DNA of 64,000 nt from Syngnathus acus (GCF_901709675.1 NC_051100.1:13004286-13068285); one strand, 5' to 3'; positions 40,550 to 51,370 are shown, numbered from the stretch's first letter. Numbers and translations are program-made. Notes: generated by a model from the sequence alone, not told the origin.

Positions 40550-41568
40550 ATGGGGCGAGATTCACCACTTTGTCCACAACTGCGTGAGAAAATAGTTGAA
40601 CAGTTTAAGAACAGCATTTCTCAAAGCAAAATTGCAAGGAATTTAGGGATTTCAACATCTACGGTCCATAATATCATCAAAAGGTTCAGAGAATCTGGTG
40701 AAATCACTGCACGTAAGCGCCACGGCCGGAAACCAAGATTGAATGACCGTGACCTTCGATCCCTCAGACGCCACTGCCTTAAAAACCAACATGAGTGTGT
40801 AAAGGATATCACCAAATGGGCTCAGGAAAACTTCAGAAAACCACTGTCAGTAAATACAGTTCATCACTACATCAGTGCGGATTAAAACTCTACCATGCAA
40901 AGCAAAAGCCGTTTATGAACAACATCCAGAAACGCCGCCTGGTTCTCTGGGCCCGAGCTCGTGTAAAATGGACTGACACACAAAGGAAAAGTGTTTTGTG
41001 GTTTGATGAGTCCACTTTTCAAATTGTTTTTGGAAACACTGGACGTTGTGTTCTCCAGACCAAAGAGGAAGCGGACCATCCGGACTGTTATCAACGCAAA
41101 GTTCAAAAGCCAGCATCTGTGATGGTATGGGGGTGCATTAGTTCCCATGGCATGGGTGACTTACACTTCTGTGAAGGCAACATAAATGCTGAAAAGTACA
41201 TACAGATTTTGGAGCAACATATGCTGCCATCCAAGTGACGTATTTTTCATGGACGCCGCTGCTTATTTCAGCAAGATAATGCCAAGCCACATTCTGCATG
41301 TGTTACAACAGCGTGGCTTCGAAGTAAAAGAGTCCAGCTTCTCCCCTGGCCCGCTTGCAGTCCAGACCTGTCTCCCGTTGAAAAAATGTGGCGCATTATG
41401 AAGCGTAAAATACGACAGGGAAAACACCGGACTGTTGAACAACTGAAGCGGTTCATCAAGCAAAATTGGGAAAGAATTCCACATGGGAAGCTAAGAGAAT
41501 TAGTCTCCTCTCTTCCAAAACGTTTACTGAGTGTTATTAAAAGGAAAGGTGATATAACGAAGTGGTAA
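40550..41568 (+). pseudogene. Tc1-like transposase with one frameshift and one stop
   Basis: Tc1 transposases cut and paste DNA at TA sites. The frame starts MGRDSPLCPQLR. It has a paired-like helix-turn-helix region (SQSKIARNLGISTSTVHNII, about residues 24-43), then a basic GRKPR hook. A frameshift near 40880 moves to the next frame, which carries the first catalytic Asp (VLWFDEST). A TGA at 41236-41238 interrupts it, and the same frame continues with the second Asp (FQQDNAKPH) and the Glu (SPVEKMW) to the stop at 41568. The DDE residues are all kept, so only two lesions inactivate it. The TIRs lie at 35393 and 41580. Confidence 0.85.
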
Positions 41569-41579
41569 ACATGCCCTTT

Positions 41580-41724
41580 CTCAACTTCTACTGCACGTGT
41601 TGCAGCCATGAAATTCTAAGTTAATTATTATTTGAAAAATTAAAGTTTATGAGTTTGAGCATTAAATATGTTGTCTTTGTAGTGTATTCAATTGAATATA
41701 GGTTGAAAAGGATTTTTCAAATCA
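41580..41724 (+). mobile_element. Tc1-like element, right TIR (continues at 42097-42175)
   Basis: Inverted match to 35393-35568. A solo LTR (41725-42096) splits it; after that LTR the TIR resumes at 42097 with 'aatcattgtattttg' and runs to about 42175. Confidence 0.8.
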
Positions 41725-42096
41725 TGTCACGAACGGAGTGTGGAAGATGGAGCAGGGCGACAAAGTGCAGCTTGGACCAGGGTTTATTGCAGCAAACTCA
41801 AAAGACAGACTCGGCAACCCGACGTGACGTAACATCAAAACTAACAGGACTGACCGGCAAAAACGTGAAACAAAAGACAGGAACCAAACAACCTCGTGGC
41901 AGTGACACATGCATTGTCCACAATGCTCCGACGTCGAGTGGCACATAAACAGAACTTAAATACAACACAGGCAACAAGAGGCAGGTGAGTGTGATTACAC
42001 TAATCAAGGGCACACAGGAAGGGAGGGGCGAGCACACAGACACACAGAAACGATGACAACCTATACACATCACAAAACTGGGGACGAGACATGACA
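41725..42096 (-). mobile_element. solo LTR with 5-bp TSD, in the Tc1 end
   Basis: It runs TGTCACGAACGG to GAGACATGACA and is flanked by aatca at 41720-41724 and 42097-42101. The AATAAACCCTGGTCC signal reads on the minus strand near 41787. Same family as 11604 and 22416. Confidence 0.88.
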
Positions 42097-42299
42097 AATC
42101 ATTGTATTTTGTTTTTATTTACATTTTACACAATTTCCCAACGTCAACCGAATCCAGTTTGTAGCTTAACATCTGGGACAGTATTTTATGTGCAAATCCA
42201 GAAACTATTGATTGTATAAGGTATGTATGGTGTGGTTTCAATCAATTTGGAAGATGATGCGGTATTCTTGAAGTGGCACAAGATGACAATGCTGTGTGA

Positions 42300-42510
42300 T
42301 AGGTGCCAAAGAGGGAACTGGAAGACCACCTGAAAATCATTCATATGGACAGCCAAAGATTTGAACAGAGAGAGATACCATCAGACATGCCACCAATACC
42401 TCAACCAGAACACCAGCTGGATGACAGTCCCCAAAATGGAGCGAGGTTGAGGAAGTAGTGAGGAAGGCGAGGGCAGCCTCAGCTCCAGGACCAAATGGAG
42501 TTCTGTAGTG
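42300..42510 (+). pseudogene. LINE RT N-terminal fragment
   Basis: Translation near 42440-42510 gives 'EVEEVVRKARAASAPGPNGV', the segment before the first RT motif in several LINE clades (APGPNG). Only about 70 residues are recognisable. Confidence 0.5.
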
Positions 42511-42563
42511 ACTGTACTAAAACCCCCCAAATAGCTTATGCTTTCAAATCTCAACTTTGCGTG

Positions 42564-42636
42564 GGGCTAGTGGCTCAATGAATAACGCATCTGACTACGG
42601 ATCAGAAGATTCTAGGTTCGACTCTTGGCTAGCTCA
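42564..42636 (+). tRNA. tRNA-Arg (ACG)
   Basis: A 73-nt cloverleaf: acceptor GGGCTAG with CTAGCTC (one G-T pair), D arm with TGGCTCAATGAATA, anticodon arm CTGACTACGGATCAG (anticodon ACG) and T arm around GGTTCGACT with two G-T pairs. A T5 run near 42671 could stop Pol III. The several G-T pairs suggest a slightly diverged copy that may still be functional. Confidence 0.85.
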
Positions 42637-42744
42637 CATTCCCATTTGTGGTCAACATTAGCTATGTGTATTTGAAATTTTTGGGTTGAAGTAACTCACA
42701 GACACTGTCAACAAATAAGTCTTTCCAATGTTGTCTCATCTCAA

Positions 42745-43317
42745 GTCTTTGGGATCATCAGATCTGCGCAGTCGGATAGTTCAACCATCATTTTAACATC
42801 AAAATTTTTTCATGGTCTGCCTGGGTGTCCTGGCTGAAGATCCTAAAGAAAAGACCCTAAACATGCAACTGCATATTGGCCATAATACCTTTTGTATGCT
42901 ATTGCATATTGGTCATAATCGTATAGCGTTGTGGCCGCAGTATCCCTGGAACGAATCTGGGTCATGGCGTAATTAAATAACCTTGCTGAATTTGTTTGTT
43001 GTTCACTGTTGCCAAACAGCCTTCTGTTGAGCAATGACGATGTTCAACACAAGCTTCCACGTCCACCTACATTTTAACATCAACTTTGTTTCATGAAGTT
43101 CTTCCTAATTCATTTTGGCTAAACTCCCTTAGGTGTTCCCTTTTTTTTTTTAGGCCTGGCTGCCATGAGGCAGCGGTAGATACACAATTATCACCTGAAA
43201 GGATACGCAAAAAACGGCTATGATATCAATCAGAATTCATGAAACACCGAAATGCAGTCCGGGTCCATGTCATATTCGCTACCAATCGGAATGTAACGGA
43301 GTCAGGTAATTTAGTAC
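42745..43317. repeat. tRNA-Pro flank, inverted copy of 5779-6120
   Basis: See 5779-6120. Here it leads directly into the 5' end of a tRNA-Pro. Confidence 0.6.
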
Positions 43318-43336
43318 GGGGTTCGTTGGTCTAGGG
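43318..43336 (+). pseudogene. tRNA-Pro 5' end, cut by a hAT
   Basis: GGGGTTCGTTGGTCTAGGG is the acceptor 5' strand and start of the D arm of tRNA-Pro with one change, followed at once by the hAT end at 43337. The rest of the tRNA was not found. Confidence 0.7.
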
Positions 43337-43660
43337 CAGGGGTGCCCAATACGTCGATCGCGATCGACCGGTCGATCGCCTAGCCACTACTGATCGATCA
43401 CGTGACATGAAAATGTTTGGGGGGTTTTTCGCACTTGACGCATGTGCAAACAATGGCGCTAACAACACAACACTAACACGCTAGCTCGCGAGTTCCCTCC
43501 AATTGTCAGAACCCTGTGTTTTCTCTTAAACTTAAGAAAGGGTATAAAAATGAGTGGGGCAACTGTACATAGTAAGAAGATAAAAAAAAGTATCACTTTC
43601 ATAGGGAATGGGAGGACGACTTTTTCTTCACAACGACTTTTTCTTCACGATGACATATCA
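43337..43660 (+). mobile_element. hAT 5' end with start of transposase
   Basis: The end CAGGGGTGCCCAATACGTCG is typical of a fish hAT family. Near 43550 a frame starting MSGATVHSKKIKKS, then 'REWEDDFFF', matches the first residues of ZBED/SCAND3-like hAT transposases. The sequence is lost after a 17-bp tandem repeat near 43615-43650. Confidence 0.7.
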
Positions 43661-43664
43661 CGAT

Positions 43665-43800
43665 GGTCTAGCTGTAGACCTAATTTAGACGTCTGTATTA
43701 GGTCTACACAAACCTAATTTAGACGTCTATCGAATAACCTAAAATAGATGTATATTTTAGGTGTACACATCGACCTAAAATAGACGACAAAATTAAATCC
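43665..43800. repeat. AGACGTCT-related array, copy 2
   Basis: Two exact AGACGTCT palindromes (43687-43694 and 43721-43728), each preceded by CCTAATTT or TAATTT, plus variants such as ATAGACGAC and ATAGATGTA after CCTAAAA. A fragment with the same sequence in reverse lies at about 54190-54243. Confidence 0.7.
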
Positions 43801-44106
43801 ATCAAATATGAAGTATTAAACCCAAAACCATTCTGAAATTGAATTGAATTCATTCGTTTCAAACAGGCAAACCACACATAACCAATCAAATGAAGACAAA
43901 TACACTCAAAACCACAAACAAGGTGAAAGTCATTCAAACTATGACTGTATAAACAACAGATACAAACAGAAAAAAATCCACTGCACAAATTAGGCAGAGC
44001 CTACTTGTTTGAAAAGGAATGGGAAGTTGTATAAATTTATGAATTTAATATTCAATATTAATATTGTACAGAAGATGGCATTCATTTTCTTATATACTAA
44101 CAAATA
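43801..44106. other. unassigned sequence, partly shared with 53735-53830 and 54130-54240
   Basis: The segment around 'cgtttcaaacaggcaaaccacacata' (43855-43880) recurs inverted near 53725-53760 and 54125-54160. Confidence 0.45.
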
Positions 44107-45258
44107 CCGTGATTTTCCATGTAAAATACGCCCCCGTGCATAATACGCACCCTAAAAATGGCATGTCGATGCTGGAAAAAAGCCTGTACCCATGTATAAT
44201 ACGCACTCAAATTTTGACTCTTACTTAAGTCCGTAAACGTAAAATTATTTCAGAAAAAAGATCATCTTTGGGAACAACTGGATGTTATTCTGCCGGTCAG
44301 TATCACTGCGCATGCGCTAGCAAACTCGATAGCGGAGAAATGTTTCGGATTTGTGTAGGGTACATTGTGACAGCGAACGAGCAGGTGATAGAGCAAGATT
44401 CAAGATTCAAGATTCAAGAGTTTTTATTCGCCATGTTTGTGCGTGCCAAACAAGGAATTTGACTTCGGTAAAACACACCCTCTGTTCAACATATAGGTGA
44501 CTAACAACACTCAGGACATGTGAATAATGGCAAGCGTCTGATACGAGTCTGATACGAGAGCATTGTGTTCGTATGGAGCGTGTTTGAAGTGAACAGCAGA
44601 GAAGAAAGGAAGAAGGCAAAGTGTTGTGAAATAAAATATTACCTGTAATACGCATTTAGGTAGAGAACTGAACTCTCGCTCTTTATATAGCTGATGTGTC
44701 TTGCGCATCCGTTCTGCGCATCTGTAATGGCGGCCTCCGTATGATATCCGGTCTGTGATGGAGATTAAAAAAGGAACAAGGCAAAGTGTTGTGAAATAAA
44801 ATATTACCTGTAATACGCATTTTGTTATTTGCTGATTGAAACTGCTTATTAAACTGTGAATTGATACTAATAGGTAGAGAACTGAACTCTCGCTCTTGAT
44901 ATAGCTGACGTGTCTTGCGCATCCGTTCTGCGCATACTGTCATGGCGGCCTCCGTATGATATCCGGTCTGCGATGGAGATTAAAAAACAAACAATATTTG
45001 ACAATAACACACCATCAAGGATTGCATCATCGCATCAAACGATGTGTCGTCAATTATGAATTTTACTGACTAAGTGTGTTGGGCAGGATGGCTGAATGCG
45101 ATGCGCGATTGACAACAAACAAGAAGAAAGGTGTGATTTCAAGTTTTATTTCGAGGGAGATTTTCTTAAAAAATTGTTGTACCCATGCATAATGCGCACC
45201 CCAGATTTTAGGACAATAAATTAGTTAAATTTTGCGCATTATGCATGGTAAATCACGG
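44107..45258. mobile_element. TA-flanked DNA transposon (family C), copy 1
   Basis: The ends are CCGTGATTTTCCATG at 44107 and CATGGTAAATCACGG ending at 45258, each next to TA. Subterminal 'ataatacgcaccctaaaaat' and 'gcgcaccccagattttagg' recur in the copy at 51679-53580. It has an L2-like 3' end nested at 44395-44523 and an internal duplication of ~230 bp (44510-44760 and 44780-45000). No transposase was found. Confidence 0.82.
44395..44523 (-). mobile_element. L2-like LINE 3' end
   Basis: Reverse match to 15195-15322, with an ATTCAAG tail repeated three times. Confidence 0.75.
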
Positions 45259-45320
45259 TAATCAGTGACATACTACATCACCACCTGTAAATATTAATCT
45301 TAAATATCACTTGACTACAG

Positions 45321-45969
45321 GTGGCAGGAAATCCCATGGCCGCACTACAGCCAGAACTCCTGAAGGTACATAGTAATTCCTTGATGTACCCCGTCTGTGT
45401 TACAAGTTAAATATGCGATTTATTAAAATGATTCTTTCCTGCATGCACAGACAGACAAATGGCTCAAGCACATATTTGATATTTGTTCACCAGTACGCAG
45501 TATATTTCTTTTTTTTTTACATTATATTGCAGATTTTAATCCCAAAGCTGTAATTGTTTTTGCAGATGTCGGCACGCGGCTGTCAAAAATGGCGGAAGCA
45601 GTCATAAAAAGGCCAAGCTATAACCGTAAGTTGAGATAAAAACAATTCTGGCGTCATGGCAGATAATTTAATAATTTCACCTTTTACCCTAGTAGTGAAC
45701 CATGGCAACAGGCTATACGAAAGAAATGAGACGCAACAAAAAAATATTTTCATATGCAGTAACAATGATGTCATTAAAATGTAAACATAACTTTTTATAA
45801 GCTCAATAGTGCATGGAACATTAATGCAAACTACTTCACAAGTTAAAAATGTGTTGTGTCTTGACTTACTTATCAAGTCTTGTTCTTTTTTCCCCCCCAC
45901 CCCTAACAGAGACTCTGACCCCACAGAGGCGAGCTCATTCTTCCCCCAGAACTCTCCCAAACCCACAAG
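45321..45969 (+). CDS. three in-phase exon candidates (unidentified gene fragment)
   Basis: Three short stretches have good splice sites and share one phase: 45321-45365 (45 nt, after CTACAG, before GTACAT), 45566-45625 (60 nt, after TTTTTGCAG, before GTAAGT) and 45910-45969 (60 nt, after CCCTAACAG, before GTACAG). All are phase 1-1, so each can be skipped without a shift. Joined, they give about 55 residues with no stop: a basic start, 'EDVGTRLSKMAEAVIKRPSY', then a Ser/Pro/Arg-rich part. I do not recognise the protein. The AGACGTCT array that follows, as in the DUF4806-like locus, suggests it is a middle part of the same gene family. A fourth exon from 46314 is possible but runs into poly-A. 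Confidence 0.4.
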
Positions 45970-46108
45970 GTACAGATTTACTATGGACATATCATTAATT
46001 GTTGATGTAATCAGTATTGTTTTGTGTTATCTTTGCAAAGTGATATTTTATTTGTTGTTTGAATGTATTTCAATACTGATGTTGAATTTGACAATCCCCC
46101 CGATTAAT

Positions 46109-46227
46109 AGACGTCTATGCTGTAGACGTCTATGGCATAGACGTCTATATTTGTTACACTTTTAGACCATTTTTAGACGTCTTTTATCCGAGACGTCTGG
46201 TTAGCATATAGACGTCTATTAGACGTC
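46109..46227 (+). repeat. AGACGTCT palindrome array, copy 3
   Basis: Six exact AGACGTCT copies (near 46109, 46124, 46139, 46175, 46191 and 46210) and one partial in about 120 bp. The order and spacers match the minus strand of the array at 22223-22355, including the sequence just outside its end (AAATGCT, then GC). Confidence 0.85.
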
Positions 46228-46368
46228 AAAATGCTTGCAGGGATATTTTTTTATTTTGAAAGTTTCAAGCTCAAAACATTTATTTTCAGTTTCAAGTTTT
46301 ATTTTTTCAATAGGGGTCCTCCACAATCACCGCAAGGTGCGCAGGTGTCCCCCGGACTGCAAAGTGCC

Positions 46369-46372
<4 letters not shown>

Positions 46373-46404
<32 letters not shown>
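46373..46404 (+). repeat. poly(A) tract
   Basis: Uninterrupted run of A of about 31 nt after 'gtgcctct'. It may be a retrotransposed tail or a simple repeat. Confidence 0.8.
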
Positions 46405-46406
<2 letters not shown>

Positions 46407-46696
46407 ACAACCCAAATCAATTCCCAACGCGAAATGTTTGTGTGTGGAGGGGAGTTGGGGGTGGGATGGGTGCAAGGGTGTGGGGGGCGCTCCAGCGTGT
46501 TTGATAACCGCAGTAAATGAGGAAAGGTAGCAGAGATGGGACCAAGTCACACATGTGCAAGTCTAAAGTAAGTCTCAAGTCTTAACCTTCAAGTCTCAAG
46601 TAAGTCCCAAGTCATTTTTTTCTTGGGCAAGTCAAGTCGTCCTTAAATAGGTCAAGTCAAGTCCAAGTCCAAGTCAAGTCCAAGTCAAGTCACCAG

Positions 46697-47007
46697 CTCA
46701 GTGGCCTAGTGGTAGAGTGTCCGCCCTGAGACTGGAAGGTTGTGGGTTCAAACCCTGGCCGGGTCATACCAAAGACTATAAAAATGGGACCCATTGCCTC
46801 CCTGCTTGGCACTCAGCATTAAGGGTTGGAATTGGGGGGTTAGATCACCAACTGATTCCCGAGCGCGGCACCGCTGCTGCTCACTGCTGCTCACTGCTCC
46901 CCTCTCCCCCAGGGGATGGATTAAAATCACACGGGGATGGGTTAAATGCAGAGGACAAATTTCACCACACCCAGATGTGTGTGACGATCATTGGGACTTT
47001 AACTTAT
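46697..47007 (+). mobile_element. tRNA-headed SINE (family A), plus
   Basis: Full-length copy: box A TGGCCTAGTGGTAGAG, box B GGTTCAAACCC near 46746, tail GGGACTTTAACTT. It has a small tandem duplication, 'gctgctcact', not in the other copies. Confidence 0.9.
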
Positions 47008-47256
47008 TATTGCAATTTTACCCGCAGAATCTAATCTTAGTAGTGAAAAGACAAGATATCAGTAACTTTAAGTAACCATCATTGTCCAATGTGTCTAACC
47101 TGTTTAAAAAATATGACAATAATTTGGATTTGCACTGTAATTACTGATATTCAGTAAACTACACCATTAAATCATATTTACTTAATTCAGTTTCATCATC
47201 ATATTTATTGCATTAAAGCTATATATATCACACCTATTTAGATAAATGAAAATCAC

Positions 47257-47526
47257 TTACTTGGCAGAATGGCTCTTCAAATGACGGACAAAGTTTGAAG
47301 TTGTCGTCTGGCTGTCCGAAATGTTTTTGTTGCATATCTCGCATTGTGCTGTCCGTCTTTTGCCGTCATAAAAGTAATTGCGATAGCCGAATGTGATGAC
47401 TCGCGGTACCGCTCCCGCTGACATGTTTGCGCTGGTCTGATATAAAGGGGCGTGATTCTCCAATAAACACGTTCGGTAGGTAGAGAGGGCACGACTGATT
47501 GATTGACAGGGTAGTGATCCAATCAT
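47257..47526 (-). pseudogene. BED-type zinc finger exon of a hAT transposase
   Basis: The frame ends with a BED finger: C-x2-C (CEIC) near residue 62-65 and H-x4-H (HLKSHS) near 81-85. The codons after it run into TAA, but the sequence CCAAGTAAGTG there (47258-47266, minus) is a good splice donor, so this may be the first exon of a spliced transposase. An upstream Met near residue 35 (MSAGAVP) could be the true start. The catalytic part was not found nearby. Confidence 0.5.
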
Positions 47527-47654
47527 GACAACGCCATTCTCAGCCTGCGCTCCTACCGTGTTATCGATATTATTTTTTTAAATGTATTATTAATTTGATA
47601 TTCAAACTGAAAACATAAACTAAATAACACTGAAGTCATTCAAGTCATCCTGTC

Positions 47655-48002
47655 TCAAGTCAAAGTCAAAGTCTGCTTTATTGTCAATTTCTTCACATGC
47701 CAAGACACAAAGAAATCGAAATTACGTTCCCACTATCCCACGGTGACAAGACATAGTACACAATATACATACAAGTTAACAACACAAAAAAATAAAAACA
47801 AGAAGGCACAAACAATGAATAAATAAGAGTGATGAATAAATAATAAATAAACAAATAACACAATAAATAAGAGGAGCAAAAATGGAGCAAGTGTGCATAC
47901 AGCAGACAGTCAGAATATAGCGCAAAAGTACAGGACGCTACACAGAAGGGGGGAGAGAGTTCAGGATCCTAACAGCCTGGAGAATGAAGTTGTTGGTGAG
48001 TC
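47655..48002 (-). mobile_element. L2/Rex-like LINE 3' end, second family
   Basis: Reverse match to 32400-32592: 'aagtcaaagtctgctttatt' tail, 'agcgcaaaagtacaggacgc' and 'gaactctctcccc' in complement. It has a longer 3' UTR than that copy. Confidence 0.7.
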
Positions 48003-48121
48003 TTATTCCTTCCTCATTACTGACAATTAAACATTTTATGAATATTTGTTTTGCAATGACGTTTTGATTGCGTGTAGCCTCGTTAAGCGTGAGAGGGCAG
48101 TGTTGGCTTGCTCAATGCCAC

Positions 48122-48158
48122 AGGCACACACGCACATACATACACACACACACACACA

Positions 48159-48215
<57 letters not shown>
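48122..48215. repeat. (CA)n microsatellite
   Basis: Nearly pure CA repeat of about 90 bp with a few CG and TA units. Confidence 0.95.
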
Positions 48216-48216
<1 letters not shown>

Positions 48217-48448
48217 AATTGGTCATTAGGCTGCTAGAAGACAAAGATGAATGAGTCCGTCCTTCTTGTCATCTATTTTTCTTCTCGTCTGGCTCACCCA
48301 GCACCCCTCTAACTTGTGACCCCTCCCTTCATCCTCCTTCCTCATCCCCCAGCCGACGTCAATTAGTCGCCGGAGTGAAGTAGGCGGCGTTGACCTTTTT
48401 TCTTCCCCGTTGCCGCCTCTCGTACCTTTGCTGAGTCATCACTTCATC

Positions 48449-48739
48449 CAGAGGCGTAGCCAGGAATTTTTCCAGTAGGGGCGCACGCCCACAGGAAAAA
48501 AAATGGAACATCACCCACGCCGTTCGCTGATCGCTAAAACAACATCCGGGTCCGGGAGGCAAACGGTGAATGGATAACATCGCGCACATAGAATAGCGCA
48601 AGCACATTCGCGCAAGACCGAAAGAAAAAAACGGCATGAAAATGAAGAATCGAAAAAGCTCTAGATTTTTTTCAACCGGGGCGCAGGGAGTCCTAACCCG
48701 GGCGCCGCCCCGGCTCGCCCCGGCTTGGCTACGCCTCTG
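48449..48739. mobile_element. hAT MITE, 8-bp TSD
   Basis: The ends are CAGAGGCGTAGCCAGG and TTGGCTACGCCTCTG. The 8-mer acttcatc flanks it at 48441-48448 and 48740-48747. It is 291 bp and non-coding. Confidence 0.92.
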
Positions 48740-48747
48740 ACTTCATC

Positions 48748-51370
48748 CTTCTTTTTATTTCCATCTCCTAGATTAACTTCAGTCATACGCTTTGCCTTTT
48801 TTAGGGCTTCTTTGTGCAGATGTTGAAATAAAAGTTTTATTTGATCATCAAGGGAAATGTTGACGTGCGCATTTTAAACGCCACTCCCTTGTCAAAAGAG
48901 CGTTGCCAATCCGGCCGTGGAAAAGGCTAAAAAAAAGCAAATTGTGATGTGGTGGTCTCCAAAGGTTTCTATTGTCAACCAAGGACAAAACAATTGAGAA
49001 TATGACACATTTTTTCTATATGTCGTTTGGCAGAAAAAAATCTGATTGAATTCCTGAATGACATGCATCATACAGTATCATGAATATTTTTCCCCCCACA
49101 CAGAGCAAACAGATTGGGGGAATCCAGCAGTGTGAAAGGGGCTTCAAATTCAAGCCAGCCTGACTGATTGCATCTCACATCTGATGTCAGAGGCTGGTGT
49201 TTGACTTTGCCCCTTCCCCTCTTGCACACGAGTGCAGCTGCGCCCCCTGTTGGTGGCTGAAGGTGTCAAGATATGCAGATCCAAGCACTAATGAATAAAT
49301 GATCATATTCATAAAGACGAGGGGCGGTAATGTGGCGCCACGGGGCGCATAAAACGGCGCCTTTCCGGCTGCTGTTGACGGTGGGGAAAAAAGTCGCCGC
49401 CTCGCAGTTAAAACGCCTTATTGTGTTTTCTTTCCCTTTTCGTGGCCGCTGCACTTTGCCTATTCTTATTTTCGTCTTTATTTTCTCTCCTTCATCGGCT
49501 TCACGTGTCGGCTTTACCTCGCTGCGTGGCTCGATCAGACCCCCACTCATGCCCCATCCCTCCACGTCTCACTCACCTTGGCAACGCCCACATATTCTAA
49601 TGATATTTGGCGGCGGCGCAGCTTTTGATTAAAAAAGCGACCCTTGGGGTCTGGAGGTGAGAGCTCGTTTGGAAGACAGCACATGAATATACTAGAAAAT
49701 ACTTCATCCTCACAGCAGACAAGACCCCCTCCCTCACCCCCACCCGCGCCATCATCAAGGCCTCTATTAGCGCGCATCAGAGCAAACCGCCAATCAGCCG
49801 GCACGCCTGCCTGCTTCGATTTGGACTCTGCGTGCCAGCATGCATTATTAACACGCGATGCTCAATCCTGGGAGGAAATTAAAATCTCCATATATGTGTG
49901 TGCGTGTGTGTAAAATGGCAAAAACCTTTTGGATAAAACACACTAACCGGCTGTGGCGGTGGTCCGTCCTCCAGGTGGCGCTGTGGTGGCACCTTCAGGC
50001 ACGCTGCTGCAACTTCTTTGACGAGTTCCCACACTGTCGGTGGAGTCTGGACTGCTCAAAGCGGTGACATCATGCTTTCAAAAGCACCTCGTTGCTCAAC
50101 TAGAAAACACAGTTTGATGAATATTAACATTAAATACTCATTTCATGGGATTTAAATGAGAAATGAGAGTCTCCTGCTGCTGTGCAGGAAAATGAAAGCA
50201 CTTTTGAGGAACTTCATCAACACGGTGAAAGATGACTGAAAAAAGCCACGATGGCAAATTCAAAGGCAGAGAAACTCGCTCAGTGAGCGGCCCCTGGCCT
50301 GGGCTCCCTCCCCGCCGTGTTGTGTTCAACATACAGCCGACACATGCTTGTGTAACACGCTTTAAAAAGAAGCTTGCACGTGCAGGCGGCGTACATGCAT
50401 GCAGGGATTAGCATACATTCAGCCAGCAAGGAAGTAGGCCAGCCTAAGCGTGGAAACCTGACAACAAACAAACAAACAAACAAACAAATATGTGTGTGTG
50501 TTCATGCAAAAGGACATGCCCAAACAAATTGCATGTTTGGGGTTCAACCGGCAAAGACTGCGCTGGTGCGCGTGAGCCAATGCTATCGTCTTTGTAAAGG
50601 TGAAGCAAATCATCGTTGGGAGTGTTGGAGCGCCATCAGAGTCGGATGGTGCCAAGGGTGCTGCCCGTGCGCCGTCAAAAGTTTTGCAGTGACGGCTTGG
50701 CAGTAATTGCCAGCCGCTTAGTCGCTTGGGCGTTGTGTCCGCTCCAACAATTGCCGTCTCTCTTGGTCTGGCAGCCCGCGCTAATTAGACCCGCACAGAT
50801 ATCTCACGGCTTTTCACTCCCTCAAGAGGGCCGAACATCCCCCGGCCCTAAATAAGGAAACCAATAAGATGAAAGATGGCAAATCAGCAAAATTGCCATA
50901 ATGCGTCCTCTTAGCGGGCCGGCCACCTTTTGCAGCGTGGGACAGATGCGGTGTCAGAAGCCCTTCAAGCCCTCCAAATTTACAGCTAGCAATACCCCCC
51001 CCACCCACCACCCGCCGCCACTTGACGTGCATCTCAAGAGCGTCGTCCTCTTATCGGCCCGCCAAATCTTTTTTTCCTTGTTTACGGGAGACAAATGCTT
51101 GTCTGGAAGCTTGAGAAACATGGCGGAAATGAGATTTGTTATCGACTCTCCAGTGTACCAATCGCCACACACGCGCACGCACGCACGTTGTCTGGCCAGT
51201 GCGATATTCAATGTTTGCACCCAAGTGCGTCCTTTTGTCGAGCAGTCACTTCGGCAGCCAGCAGTGTGCGTTTCCATCTCATATTCATCGTAATTATTCA
51301 TGCCTCAAAGTCACCAAATGAGCAAATAGTTGTTATTGATGGCGATTGGCAGGCTCTTTGTTTTTTGTGG
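48748..51370. other. repeat-poor, gene-less stretch
   Basis: No transposon ends or tRNA heads were seen in 2.6 kb, in contrast with the first 48 kb. Open frames are short and unconvincing. Mixed-composition blocks with homeodomain-like TAATTA/TTAAT cores occur, for example 50700-50830 and 49780-49870. They could be conserved non-coding elements of a nearby gene, but sequence alone cannot show that. Confidence 0.4.

Larger units (their letters stand above)
46533..47650 (-). mobile_element. hAT-like element with BED-finger exon and nested SINE
   Basis: The left end 'cagagatgggaccaagtcac' and dense CAAGTC/AAGTCC repeats (46535-46690 and again 47635-47665) are typical of a fish hAT family. A SINE (46697-47007) and a BED-finger frame (47257-47526) lie inside. 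The right TIR is not seen; an L2-like LINE end starts there. Confidence 0.5.

Noticed and set aside
22223-46227. One giant transposon from the 22-kb array to the 46-kb array (inverted arrays as its ends)
   Set aside because: The two arrays are inverted to each other, which could suggest terminal inverted repeats, but each follows its own exon set and the 24 kb between them is a patchwork of unrelated insertions. Two separate copies explain it better.
46314-46372. Fourth exon of the 45-kb gene fragment
   Set aside because: An acceptor-like TAG and in-phase frame exist, but the frame runs straight into poly-A with no donor, so it was left out of the exon set.
48036-48237. Cys-Val and Thr-His repeat frames
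   Set aside because: They are translations of the CA microsatellite.
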